A stretch of DNA of 64,000 nucleotides from Hippasteria phrygiana. Lineage: Eukaryota > Echinodermata > Asteroidea > Valvatida > Goniasteridae. The stretch lies in contig JAZGUH010001185.1 in NCBI GenBank assembly GCA_037893225.1, forward strand, positions 41,342 to 105,341, written 5' to 3'. The first letter of the stretch is position 1, and the number at the start of each line of letters is the position of its first letter. Under the pieces are notes generated by a model, which saw only the letters and a list, made by a program, of their open reading frames with translations, was not told the origin of the DNA and searched no databases. Positions 32,801 to 45,700 of this stretch are shown in pieces. Both the position numbers and the translations under genes were made by a program.

Positions 32801-33230
32801 TGATCAACAATAATTTTATTGGGTATGAATTTTAATTTTCATATTTTCCCAAAATCTTGAAAAACTTAAATTTTTCTATCAGTTATAATTTGATCACTCT
32901 CCAAATGGGTTTCTGCCACTATCACAGTTCCCTGAAATCAATTTCTGGTAAAATTTGACAAATTTCATTTTTGGTCCAAAATTGAAAAAAATTGGCATGG
33001 GATACCCCTTGCTATTTTTTCAGGTAAACAAAAATAAGTTTCCTTCAAAACTGCTGAATAGACAGAGAATGGAATAGAGATGAAAGACGTGCAATTTCAA
33101 ATGTCTTTGATCAACTATAATTTTATTGGGTATAAATTTTAATTTTTCATATTTTCCCAAAATCTTCAAAAATGTAAATTTTTCTATCGCATATGATTTG
33201 ATCACTCTCTAAATGGGTTTCTGCCACCCA
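29837..33230. repeat. ~305-bp satellite array, right part
   Basis: About eleven tandem units with a period near 304 bp, seen from the spacing of AAGTTGCCTTCAAAACTGTC (30900, 31206, 31509, 31812, 32115, and so on). Other constant parts are CACTATCACAGTTCTCTGGA and AATCGACAAAAATGGCAAGG. One unit near 30650 is truncated (about 165 bp missing). Outer units are more diverged than central ones. Repeated ~68-residue frames such as SIRYDLITLQMSFCHYHSS are by-products of the array; their ends differ between units and I do not call them genes. Confidence 0.92.
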
Positions 33231-33356
33231 CTGTTCTGGCGTCTGCAAAGGCGTAGCTTCAGGGAAACGTTAGCCTAGTTTCAACCTGAGAGTGTCAACC
33301 AAAGAACAAAGCACAATATGGCCGGAGGTCAGGGCTGCGGTTTCCAAATGAACTTT

Positions 33357-33383
33357 AATAATAATAATAATAATAATAATAAT
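33357..33383. repeat. (AAT)n microsatellite
   Basis: Nine AAT units, followed by TTTATAATGCGCCATTATCC and CTCAAGGCGC, a pattern reminiscent of 3' tails of non-LTR elements. That link is only a resemblance. Confidence 0.8.
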
Positions 33384-33964
33384 ATAGGCAATTTATAATG
33401 CGCCATTATCCACCTTAATGAGATGCTCAAGGCGCAGAGAAACAATATTCCACGGTGTACTGTAAAAGAGTACACAAAAACCTTATATAATACTTTGATC
33501 AATGTTGCAAATGTAAAGATTTGTAAAAACACTCTTACAAACACTCCAATCACTTTATTAAAGAGCAGTTTATGTAAAATAAGCATAAACCTTAAATACA
33601 GGGATCGCTCCACCAAATAAGGGCGTAGGATACCCTCTTTAGACTAAAATACAGGTATTGCTCACTTGCAGTAACAACCGAAATGCACGGAAGTCTAATT
33701 ATCTACGAACTACCGAGTGTTGAGCACTGAACATTATAATGATATCAAGAAAATATGGCGGCAAATTTAACCAGAAAACTACCAGAGGGGGATCTAGATG
33801 AATTTACGTCCAGTAACTAATAGAGAATGCAATAAACATGATAAATGTACACACATGGAAAATATCGACTCGGCTAAATTATCTTTAAAATAACGGATGA
33901 AATACTGATAAACTTACATGACTGTGGGACTGGGTGTATCTCATGAGATCAACCAAAGATCCTA

Positions 33965-34075
33965 TATAGCGCCGCTACGCGGCGGCCGCGACTTATTTAT
34001 CTCTCGGCCGCGACTTATTAACTGGCAGCCGCGACTTAATTATGTCGCGGCCGCGACTTATTAACTCGCGGCCAG
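33965..34075. repeat. GGCCGCGACTTATTA tandem motif
   Basis: Four to five units of CGGCCGCGACTTATTAACT type with 20-30 bp spacing, in an otherwise AT-rich region. Each GCGGCCGC-like core is palindromic. Confidence 0.75.
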
Positions 34076-34200
34076 TAATTAATTGCTTTCGAGGTAATTG
34101 ATTATTTGAAAGATGCGATGAAAAAGAAGTTGTGAGATGTTTTTTTTATGTTTCGACAATAAAATAATGAGTTGTGCCATTATCATTGTTACATTTTTAC

Positions 34201-34237
34201 CCCCCCCCCCCCACCCCCCCCCCCCCCCCCCCCCCCC
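34201..34237. repeat. Poly-C tract, 37 bp
   Basis: Run of C interrupted by a single A at 34213. Confidence 0.9.
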
Positions 34238-34357
34238 AACAACCACCGTACAAATACTCTTAAGGCGCACGGAAATATACATTGCATCCGAATAAATTGT
34301 GTGTAGGCCTAAACTGTAAAAATAGTGTACAAGTAAAACACTTTTCTAAACACTTTC

Positions 34358-34394
34358 TTACTCTCAACCAAAGACGGTCTTTGGTTGAGAGTAA
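34358..34394. repeat. Perfect 18-bp hairpin
   Basis: TTACTCTCAACCAAAGAC, one G, then its exact reverse complement. Confidence 0.9.
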
Positions 34395-35061
34395 AAGTTG
34401 AAGTTTCAAACTTGTTTCATTACTCAGAGTAAATAAGGTCCATTCCCCCTAAACATTCCCCCCTTTTGGAGTTTCATCTGGAAGATACCGGCTCCTCAGG
34501 ACTTCGAAGTTAGGCCCTACAGTTTTAAGGCAACGAAAATGACCAATACTGTTTGTATTCATTTATTATCTTCAACTCAGCAATATTTACACAGCGCCCT
34601 CATTATTTATACAAGCGCTCTTGAAAAAATAGACAGGCACCAGCCATTTCACTGTTACTATACTACGGGAGTATGATCATTGTGATGCATAGGGGCATTT
34701 CCATGGGTAGCGTGTGTTTCGTCCCCTATACCTAGTACATTATAGCCTAACTTTGTTCTTTAAATCTTTGCATCTTTGTTCTTGTTGTGGGGAGGACCAA
34801 TCGAGGAGAAGCCCCCAAAACGAGATTGCAGCTCAATTTATAGCTGTAAGAAGCGCGTACGCGCAGCACGCACTTCTGTTGCATACGCAGTGATTGGACG
34901 CACTCTAAAATATCGACCAATCACAAATAATCTGCTACGGTAACTTGCTCCACTTCAGCCGGCGCGCGTCACCCTGGTTCTGTGTCATGTGTGCAGCATA
35001 AACAACGTACAGCAATACGTTCATGAATAAATTCCGTATCTTTCACTGCAACATAACTTAA

Positions 35062-35676
35062 AGGGACACATTGCCTTCAAATGTCATAAAATGTTGCTGT
35101 TTGGAAATGTTCCTTATCTTTTATAAGAGTTGTTCATGCACAAAAACACGTATAATGTGTTGTAATTAGTGAGTAGTGATTACAAAACAACAAAATTGCT
35201 TCTGACCCCTGACATCTGACCCGGGATTCAAAGACTTATTTCCAGTAGTAAATACCACCGTATAAACAATGCGCAAAATATGCTGTAAGAGTCTTAGGCT
35301 GGCACCGCAGCCAGTGGCCTTGTAAACCTATCAGATGATCGCCAGGTACCATTCTCTACCTCGCGACACATATCATCACCAGTGCTAGCTGCGCGCCGGC
35401 GCGCCGTGCCATAGTACTTCAAAATGGATCAACAGAACGTACTTCAACCAGCTGCGACTGGAAATACGACTGGTGAACACGGTCCGCCATTTTGTGGAGT
35501 CAAAAATTTGGTTCTACAAAATGGCGGACTGTTATTTGTCACGAAATTAAACAAAAACCACGCAATTTGAAGAGATAGTTATGTGAATCTTTATATTCTA
35601 CTTCTAAAAAAGCTTCTCAACCATATCCATTTCAGTTTTATAGCCCAAATCGCAAAATCCAAAGCAATGTGTCCCT
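35062..35676. mobile_element. TTAA-flanked MITE family 3, copy 1
   Basis: Starts AGGGACACATTGCCTTCAAA and ends CAATGTGTCCCT, with TTAA on both sides (35058-35061 and 35677-35680). The centre holds a hairpin of CCGCCATTTTGTGGAGTC and its mirror around AAAATTTGG. A close copy lies inverted at 37353-37954. No transposase. Confidence 0.85.
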
Positions 35677-35680
35677 TTAA

Positions 35681-37348
35681 GCACACCACGGCACAGCCAC
35701 AGAGTCAGAACGGCGCATCTAGCTGGGTGTTGCACGTTCACGAAATACAACTGAAAGAAAGAAAGAAAGAAAGACTAAATGAGAATACTCCAATGACTAT
35801 CCTCAATATTTCTTGACTTTGCAAAGGTCAGTTCCGGTAGAATAAGCGATTCTCTAGTTCCGTTAAACAGAAGGCGATTTTCGCCACAATATTTTTAGTT
35901 CACACTAATCATTTTAATAATCAAATCCAAATTTAAAAAGATGTGTCTGACAGAAACTGTAATAACTACTGCAATCATTGTTTTGAGGTTTAATGTCTCC
36001 AGACCGTTCTGTATCAGAGGAAGCCCACAATTAACGAAATTTATAAAAAGATGTTCAGTGTCGATAATCCCCACTCAGCTGTTTTATATACATTTACCAC
36101 CAAGGTAAATTTAAATATACTCAAGATAAACACTTCCACCAGACCAGTCTTCTGGGATTTTATCATCTTAGGACTTCCAAATTTAGGGTGTTGCTTGTTG
36201 AGTAATATTATCATTTCTAAGGTAATTTACTTGAACAGTTATTTCAAGAAAAAAAAGGAAACATCTACCCTCGTTATATCTTTCTTTAGCTTTATTATCT
36301 TTGGGCAAAGACTCACCTGTCTCGGCGTAAAAGTGGACCTGAATTTGTGACGTCTGGGCAAGTATATTCTGGCTTAGAATTCCCAAAGTTTAACACATTT
36401 CAACTCCAGCGAATGTTTTTTTGTGTCAAATTCGCATCGCATTCGTTTTCGCAAGAAGTATGAACCAGCCTGCGCCTGGTAAACGTTTCTCCGCGATTTT
36501 CTTCCCGGCACAGCAAGACCAGTTAGTGCGCATTGCCAATCCATAATATATATATATACATTATTTAATGTTTAGTTTAAATGTAGTCAATAATATTGCA
36601 AAAGATCGGCAATGGTTTTAGTGAAAGAGTTTCTTCTCGGACTCAGAGGTACAAGTTAAACTGCGTACCCAAAAAATACAAACGAGACAAAAGAAATATT
36701 TCATCCCCCCCCCCCCCCCCCACCCACCCCCGTTTATAACATATTTGCCATAAGAAATGAGAAACGCTACAACCAGTTTGAACTTGGCATTTTAGAAGCA
36801 ATTTTAATGGAATGTAAAAAGCCACGAGGCCACAGCGCTCCACGTTATACTCCTATCATTACCCCAACGTTGCTAAATCAACAACGTGACGTGATGCAGC
36901 AAACCCACAGGATCTCTGCACAATGATTATAATGCACATATATTTCGATAAATTTGGTTTCAAACTGTTTTGCAGCAAATTGCAGTCATTGGCTATACAA
37001 CGACATGACTCCAAAATCCACGATATCAAGGTACTACTGCCCTTTGAATATGATGTTTTGGCCATATTTGTTCTGCCTTTGTGCCCCTGTAGCTTGGATG
37101 TCAGGGGAGGATCTAGCCCAGGTTGGACGATGTCTTCATTGCACTACGACTAACGTCCTGGATACGAGATGTTGCATTAATTGAAATCAAAACTTTAACA
37201 GGATTTTGTTCACGTTTTACCTCGTTGTAGAAGCTAATTTCATGCCCACACACACTCTTTGTGTCCTTATCTATCTGTCCGTTAGGTTCAGGAATTCCAT
37301 ATGATACGCTGGCCGACGTCTTTTAGGAAAATAAACTCAAACGCAACG
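35681..37348. other. Spacer between two inverted MITE copies
   Basis: No gene recognised. Contains a GAAA microsatellite near 35753 and a poly-C run near 36705-36720. Short frames on both strands are not supported. Confidence 0.4.
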
Positions 37349-37352
37349 TTAA

Positions 37353-37954
37353 AGGTACACATTGCTTTGGATTTTGCGATTTGGGCTATAAAACTGAAAT
37401 GGATATGGTTGGGAAGCTTTTTTTAAAGTAGAATATAAAGATTCACATAACTATCCCTTCAAATTGCGTGGTTTTTGTTTAATTTCGTGACAAATAGCAG
37501 TCCGCCATTTTGTAGAACCAAATTTTTGACTCCACAAAATGGCGGACTGTGTTCACCAGTCGTATTTCCAGTCGCATCTGGTTGAAGTACGTTCTGTTGA
37601 TCCATTTTGATGTAGTGTGGCACGGCGCGCAGCACTGGCGATATATGTCGAGAGGTAGAGAATTGTACCTGGCGATCATCTGATAGGTTCACAAGGCCAC
37701 TGGCTGCGGCGCCAGCCTAAAGACTCTTACAGCGTATTTTGCGCATTATTTAGACGGTGGTATTTAGTACTGGAAATAAGTCTATGTATCGCGGGTCAGA
37801 TGTCAAGGGTAAGCGGCCAATTTTTTGGTTTCGTAATCACTAATCACTAATTACAACACATTATACGTGTTTTTTTGCATGAACAACTCTTATAAAAGAT
37901 AAGGAACATTTCCAAACAGTAACATTTCATGACATTTGAAGGCAATGTGTCCCT
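37353..37954. mobile_element. TTAA-flanked MITE family 3, copy 2
   Basis: Reverse-oriented relative of 35062-35676: starts AGGTACACATTGCTTTGGAT, ends CAATGTGTCCCT, TTAA at 37349-37352 and 37955-37958. The central hairpin CGCCATTTTGTAGAACC is conserved. Confidence 0.85.
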
Positions 37955-37958
37955 TTAA

Positions 37959-38605
37959 ACTTGTAGACTCTTTTCATCAGTTTCATACCGAGTTACATGA
38001 CATACGCGCGCGCGCGACCTCTGAAATTCTGTAAGTGCGATGCTGCTGCGTGCAGCGCAGGCGCAATGCGCACGCGCGATTTGCCTGGCAACCACTCGCA
38101 TGCGCACTACAGTTTGGGCGGGCTGCGCGGTACGGACGGTCTTGAAGTGTTGTCTGTGTAGTCTACAGACACTTTAAAAGTTCTAAATCTGTTTTGGGCT
38201 ATAGAAGATAATAAGAACGAATTTGGGAGGTTATATATGGACGACGTAATCGATGTTGTTTTGAAGAAATATGGTATATCGCAAAGCAGGATCCTCAGTA
38301 CGGACACGAATGTCACGCAAGTTATTGTGCACGCGCGCGCGGCCTAGTGACTCTTTTATACCCATGATGGTCTATATTAATGATCTCGGGAGGGGGAGGG
38401 GGAAGGGGGAATGGGAACACGTCCGCCTAATATTTTAGGCGGCGGAACGACTATGACAGCCCCCACCGCCTTCCTCCTTGTCCTATACATTATATGGGTC
38501 AATTGGCTTTTAATGCACCAGTATGCACCAGAATACACAAAGATCAGCACATATTTTGAAAAATTTCCCAGGAGACACAAGAAACACCGAGTGGAAAACA
38601 ATTAT
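37959..38605. other. Spacer with CG-rich stretch
   Basis: Alternating GCGCGC runs at 38007-38016 and 38331-38341, and an otherwise unremarkable spacer. No gene supported. Confidence 0.4.
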
Positions 38606-38760
38606 TGGCTTTTCCGAAATCCTTCGGAAAAGGCTTTGTTTTTGTTCTGATTTTTTTTTTGGCTTTTCCGAAATCCTTCGGAAAAGGCTTTGTTTTTGTT
38701 CTGATTTTTTTGGCTTTTCCGAAATCCTTCGGAAAAGGCTTTGTTTTTGTTCTGATTTTT
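38606..38760. repeat. ~52-bp triplicate with a palindrome
   Basis: Three copies of a unit with CTTTTCCGAAATCCTTCGGA at its core and GGCTTTGTTTTTGTTCTGA after it. A GGAAAAGCC / GGCTTTTCC motif of the same kind occurs in the 3' modules of the elements that follow (41948, 46670, 52930), linking this block to them. Confidence 0.85.
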
Positions 38761-38790
38761 TTTTTTTTTCTTTTTTTTCTTCTTCTTCTT

Positions 38791-41700
38791 TTAGTTCTGA
38801 CCAAAATCCCATAGACTTTGTACACGAATTTTGTCGGCGGCACTTTAGGTCTTAAAAAACCTCAGAACCTAACCAAACTTACATCAAACATAGACCCTAA
38901 GCTGAAATTGTATGTCGTAGAGTGACGTCGTGATGACGTCATCACGTGATTTTTTATGAATTTTTGAATTTTTAAAATCGTAACATTCTTTTAAATATAT
39001 CTAGCGAACAAAACAAGATATTTTCAAAATTCTTTTTCTTATAGCTTTGGTATGTCTCAAAGATATGCCCTAAATTGCGAAAATTGTGTGACGTCATGAT
39101 GACGTCATCAAAAATGTGTTTTTTTGTTAACGCATGTAAGGGTCAATCCGATTACAAAAATGTATATATTGAATTTTCCTGTACCCAATTCCAAAATTTC
39201 ATGATCGTGGCTCACTCAAGTAAGAAATGACAGCCATTTCAAAATTTAGACCAAATTCAATATAACACAAAGGAATTCTGGGACGGGCTGATAACCATGG
39301 CTATTATGAGCTTGCTGTTTATAAAAGGGGTTGATTTCTAGTCTTTTTTCAAGTCGCTGAATTTTTGAAGTATTAAAATCGTAACATTCTTTTCAATATA
39401 TCTAGCGAACAAAACAAGATATTTTCAAAATTCTTTTTGTTATAGCTTTGGTATGTCTCAAAGATATGCCCTAAATGGCGAAAATTGTGTGACGTCATGA
39501 TGACGTCATCAAAAATATGTTTTATTTTTAACGCATGTAAGGGTCAATCCGATTACAAAAATGTATACATTGTATTTTTCTGTACCCAATTCCAAAATTT
39601 CATGATCGTGGCTCACTCAAGTAAGAAATGACAGCCATTTCAAAATTTAGACCAAAATCAATATAACACAAAGGAATTCTGGGACGGGCTGATAACCATG
39701 GCTATTATGAGCTTGCTGTTTATAAAAGGGTTGATTTCTTGTCTTTTTTCAAGTCGCTGAATTTTTGAAGTTTTAAAATCGTAACATTCTTTTCAATATA
39801 TCTAGCGAACAAAACAAGATATTTTCAAAATTATTTTTGTTACAGCTTTGGTATGTCTCAAAGATATGCCCTAAATGGCGAAAATTGTGTGACGTCATGA
39901 TGACGTCATCAACAATATTTTTTTTTTAAAACGCATGTAAGGGTCAATCTGATTACAAAAATGTATACATTGAATTTTCCTGTACCTAATTCCAAAATTT
40001 CGTGATCGTGGCTCACTCAAGTAAGAAATAGGAGCCATTTCAAAATGTAGACCAAATTCAATATAACACAAAGGAATTCTGGGAAGGGCTGATAACCATG
40101 GCTTAAATGTGCATGCTGTTTATAAAAAGGGTTGATTTGTAGTCTTTTTTCAAGTCGCTGAATTCTTGAAGTTTTATAATCGTAACATTCTTTTCACTAT
40201 ATCTAGCGAACAAAACAAGATATTTTCAAAATTCTTTTTGTTATAGCTTTGGTATGTCTCAAAGATATGCCCTAAAAAGCGAAAATTGTGTGACGTCATG
40301 ATGACGTCATAAAAAAATTCTTTTTTCAAGTCGATAGAATATTGCCCATAGCATTTGTAAACGTTTACTTTCTTACCGGCCACATTGGCTACTTTTAAAC
40401 TTGGCAGACACTTACCCCAACTGCTCACAATGTGTGCCGAACTTTTACGTCCTGATGACGTCATCACATGTCACGTGACGTCATCTTAAAGGGGCATTTT
40501 TCGAAGCCATATATCTACAAAAGTACAAGTCCGATTCAGTTGGAACGTAAGGTATGCCACCTGGTGTTATAGATGAAAATTGACATGACGTTATGATCAA
40601 GTCATAACATGTCACGTGGTGTCATCTTAAAGGGGCACTCGCTAGATTATTGCCTATAGCATTTGTACACGTTTTCTTTCTTACCGGCACTTTGGGTACT
40701 TTTAAACTTGGCAGACACTTAGACTAACTGCTCACAATGTGTGCCGAACTTTTACCTCTTGATGACGTCATGACATGCCACGTGACGTCATCTTAAAGGG
40801 GCAGTTTTTGAAGCCATATATCTACAAAAGTACAAATTCGATTAAGTTGAAAAGTAATATCTAGGTAGCCCAGTAGGTTTATAGCTGAAAATTGACATGA
40901 CATTATCATAATTGATGTCATCACATGTCACGTGACGTCATCTTAAAGGGGCAGTTTTTGAAGCCATATGTCTACAAAAGCACAAGTCCGATTAAGTTCA
41001 AAAGTAATATCTAGGTAGCCCAGTAGGTTTATAGATAAAAATTGAATTGACGTTATGATGACGTCATCACATGTCACGTGACGTCATCTTAAAGGGGCAG
41101 TTTTTGAAGCCATATATATACAAAATTACAAGTTCGATTAAGTTGAAAAGTAATATCTAGGTAGCCCAGTAGGTTTATAGCTGAAAATTGACATGACATT
41201 ATCATGATGTCATCACATGTCACGTGACGTCATCTTAAAGGGGCAGTTTTTGAAGCCATATCTACAAAAGTACAAGCTCGATTAAGTTGAAATGTAATAT
41301 CTAAGTAGGCCAGCAGGTTTATAGATGAAAATTGACATGACGTCATGATGACGTCATCATACGATTTTATAGTAATTTTTAAGTTTTTGAACACTAAAGT
41401 TTCTTAAAACCATATCTCATCAACAGAACATGCTAAATTCAAAATTCTTTTTGTAATAGATTTGTTAGCTCCTATATTCTTTCACATAAATGTGAAAAAT
41501 GTGTGACGTCATCATGACGTCATTAAAAATATGCTTTTTTGAAACACATATAAGGGAGGGACGATGGTCATAAAAATTAGTGTGCAGGTAGATAGTGCTA
41601 CTAGCATGTTAAATCCGAGGTGACGTCATGATGACGTCATCGGCTGATTTTCTATGATTATTTTAGTTCTATCCCAAATCCCATAGACTTTGTACACGAA

Positions 41701-42763
41701 TTTTGTACGGGACACTTTGGTCACTAAACAACATCAGATCTTAATCAGGCTTAACACAAACAGAGACCCTAAGCTGAAAATGTATGCCGAAACGTGACGT
41801 CATGATGACGTCATCACGTGTCAAGTAACATGAACTTAAAGGTCAAGTATGGAGTACGAAATGTGAATCATAAAATAATCTCAGATCTTAAACATAGCAA
41901 AGACAAAGACCTTCTGATAATTTATGTTAAAGAAAAAAAGAAAACGGAAAAGCCATGCGTATGTTTACAACAGACGCAAAATTTTCGGCTTTTCCGCTAC
42001 AGCAGCAAAGCCTTGGTTTTTGTTCTGTTCGCGCGATTGTGTAGTTTAGTACATTGTGTAGTTTATGACAAAAAAGGCTTTTGGAATAATCAAATACTCC
42101 AGGAGCTAACATGAACACAATTAATACACAAATCCTAAACTACACAATACCCACCTTTTTGGTTTCTTCTTAAACACGAATTTTGTCTACGGCACTTTAG
42201 TCACTAAACAACATCAGATCTTATTCAAACTTAATACAAACATAGACCCTAATCTGAAATTGTGTGCCGAAAAGTGACATCATGATGACGTCATTATGTG
42301 TCACGTGATGTCATCTTAAAGGCGCATTTTTCAAGGCCCATATCAAGAGAACCGTAAGTCCAATTGCATTCAAACCTGGTATGTTGCTAGACAAGTACGT
42401 TATAAATAAAAATTGAGGTGACGTCATAATGACGTCCTCATATGATTTTTATAGTAATTTCAAAGTTTTAACATTAAAGATTCTTAAAACCATATCTCAT
42501 CAACAGAACATATGTTAAATTCAAAATTCTTTTTGTAATAGCTTTGTTAGCTCGTACATTCTTTTATATAAATGCGAAAAATTTCTGAGGTCATAATGAC
42601 GTCATCAAAGGCATGATTTCTTGAAAGACATATAAGGGTAGACCATGTCTAATCGTCATGAAACTTGGTGGTTAGGTAGATTTGTCACTAGTTTACAAAA
42701 TTCGAAATAACATCATAAAAACATATGGAAAAGCCCTATGTTCTTAAAAACATAGACCTCTAG
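38791..42763 (+). mobile_element. CRE-rich composite element, copy 1 (about 4.0 kb)
   Basis: First of three head-to-tail elements starting TTAGTTCTGACCAAAATCCC and ending in the hairpin CTATGTT-CTTAAA-AACATAG followed by ACCTCTAG and T. The body has three ~404-bp units (marker GGAATTCTGGGACGGGCTGA at 39272, 39677 and, with one change, 40076), then ~150-bp units each bearing paired TGACGTCA octamers and often TCACGTGACGTCAT, and a 3' module with ACATGAACTTAAAGGTCAAG. The 3' hairpin plus CTAG before T resembles a Helitron terminus; no Rep/helicase coding is present and the 5' TC end is not certain. Frames inside (for example 97 codons at 40174-40467, minus) are not called. Confidence 0.7.
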
Positions 42764-42790
42764 TTTTTTTTTCTTTTTTTTCTTCTTCTT

Positions 42791-45700
42791 TTAGTTCTGA
42801 CCAAAATCCCATAGACTTTGTACACGAATTTTGTCGGCGGCACTTTAGGTCTTAAAAAACCTCAGAACCTAACCAAACTTACATCAAACATAGACCCTAA
42901 GCTGAAATTGTATGTCGTAGAGTGACGTCGTGATGACGTCATCACGTGATTTTTTATGAATTTTTGAATTTTTAAAATCGTAACATTCTTTTAAATATAT
43001 CTAGCGAACAAAACAAGATATTTTCAAAATTCTTTTTCTTATAGCTTTGGTATGTCTCAAAGATATGCCCTAAATTGCGAAAATTGTGTGACGTCATGAT
43101 GACGTCATCAAAAATGTGTTTTTTTGTTAACGCATGTAAGGGTCAATCCGATTGCAAAAATGTATATATTGAATTTTCCTGTACCCAATTCCAAAATTTC
43201 ATGATCGTGGCTCACTCAAGTAAGAAATGACAGCAATTTCAAAATTTAGACCAAATTCAATATAACACAAAGGAATTCTGGGACGGGCTGATAACCATGG
43301 CTATTATGAGCTTGCTGTTTATAAAAGGGGTTGATTTCTAGTCTTTTTTCAAGTCGCTGAATTTTTGAAGTTTTAAAATCGTAACATTCTTTTCAATATA
43401 TCTAGCGAACAAAACAAGATATTTTCAAAATTCTTTTTGTTATAGCTTTGGTATGTCTCAAAGATATGCCCTAAATGGCGAAAATTGTGTGACGTCATGA
43501 TGACGTCATCAAAAATATGTTTTATTTTTAACGCATGTAAGGGTCAATCCGATTACAAAAATGTATACATTGAATTTTCCTGTACCTAATTCCAAAATTT
43601 CGTGATCGTGGCTCACTCAAGTAAGAAATAGGAGCCATTTCAAAATGTAGACCAAATTCAATATAACACAAAGGAATTATGGGAAGGGCTGATAACCATG
43701 GCTTAAATGTGCATGCTGTTTATAAAAAGGGTTGATTTGTAGTCTTTTTTCAAGTCGCTGAATTCTTGAAGTTTTATAATCGTAACATTCTTTTCACTAT
43801 ATCTAGCGAACAAAACAAGATATTTTCAAAATTCTTTTTGTTATAGCTTTGGTATGTCTCAAAGATATGCCCTAAAAAGCGAAAATTGTGTGACGTCATG
43901 ATGACGTCATAAAAAAATTCTTTTTTCAAGTCGATAGAATATTGCCCATAGCATTTGTAAACGTTTACTTTCTTACCGGCCACATTGGCTACTTTTAAAC
44001 TTGGCAGACACTTACCCCAACTGCTCACAATGTGTGCCGAACTTTTACGTCCTGATGACGTCATCACATGTCACGTGACGTCATCTTAAAGGGGCATTTT
44101 TCGAAGCTATATATCTACAAAAGTACAAGTCCGATTCAGTTGGAACGTAAGGTATGCCACCTGGTGTTATAGATGAAAATTGACATGACGTTATGATCAA
44201 GTCATAACATGTCACGTGGTGTCATCTTAAAGGGGCACTCGCTAGATTATTGCCTATAGCATTTGTACACGTTTTCTTTCTTACCGGCACTTTGGGTACT
44301 TTTAAACTTGGCAGACACTTAGACTAACTGCTCACAATGTGTGCCGAACTTGTACCTCTTGATGACGTCATGACATGCCACGTGACGTCATCTTAAAGGG
44401 GCAGTTTTTGAAGCCATATATCTACAAAAGTACAAGTCCGATTCAGTTGGAACGTAAGGTATGCCACCTGGTGTTATAGATGAAAATTGACATGACGTTA
44501 TGATCAAGTCATAACATGTCACGTGGTGTCATCTTAAAGGGGCACTCGCTAGATTATTGCCTATAGCATTTGTACACGTTTTCTTTCTTACCGGCACTTT
44601 GGGTACTTTTAAACTTGGCAGACACTTAGACTAACTGCTCACAATGTGTGCCGAACTTTAACCTCTTGATGACGTCATGACATGCCACGTGACGTCATCT
44701 TAAAGGGGCAGTTTTTGAAGCCATATATCTACAAAAGTACAAATTCGATTAAGTTGAAAAGTAATATCTAGGTAGCCCAGTAGGTTTATAGCTGAAAATT
44801 GACATGACATTATCATAATTGATGTCATCACATGTCACGTGACGTCATCTTAAAGGGGCAGTTTTTGAAGCCATATGTCTACAAAAGCACAAGTCCGATT
44901 AAGTTCAAAAGTAATATCTAGGTAGCCCAGTAGGTTTATAGATAAAAATTGAATTGACGTTATGATGACGTCATCACATGTCACGTGACGTCATCTTAAA
45001 GGGGCAGTTTTTGAAGCCATATATATACAAAATTACAAGTTCGATTAAGTTGAAAAGTAATATCTATGTAGCCCAGTAGGTTTATAGCTGAAAATTGACA
45101 TGACATTATCATGATGTCATCACATGTCACGTGACGTCATCTTAAAGGGGCAGTTTTTGAAGCCATATCTACAAAAGTACAAGCTCGATTAAGTTGAAAT
45201 GTAATATCTAAGTAGGCCAGCAGGTTTATAGATGAAAATTGACATGACGTCATGATGACGTCATCATACGATTTTATAGTAATTTTTAAGTTTTTGAACA
45301 CTAAAGTTTCTTAAAGCCATATCTCATCAACAGAACATGCTAAATTCAAAATTCTTTTTGTAATAGCTTTGTTAGCTCCTATATTCTTTCACATAAATGT
45401 GAAAAATGTGTGACGTCATCATGACGTCATCAAAAATATGCTTTTTTGAAACACATATAAGGGTAGGGACGATCGTCATAAAAATTAGTGTGCAGGTAGA
45501 TAATGCTACTAGGATGTTAAATCCGAGGTGACGTCATGATGACGTCATCGGCTGATTTTCTATGAATTTTTAGTTCTATCCCAAATCCCATAGACTTTGT
45601 ACACGAATTTTGTACGGGACACTTTGGTCACTAAGCAACATCAGATCTTAATCAGGCTTAACACAAACAGAGACCCTAAGCTGAAAATGTATGCCGAAAC

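Noticed and set aside
29837..33230. CRISPR-like array
   Set aside because: Units are ~305 bp tandem repeats with no unique spacers, in a eukaryotic genome.
40174..40467. 97-codon frame identical at 43774-44067
   Set aside because: Identity reflects the recent duplication of the whole CRE-rich element; the frame includes the TGACGTCA repeats and has no domain.
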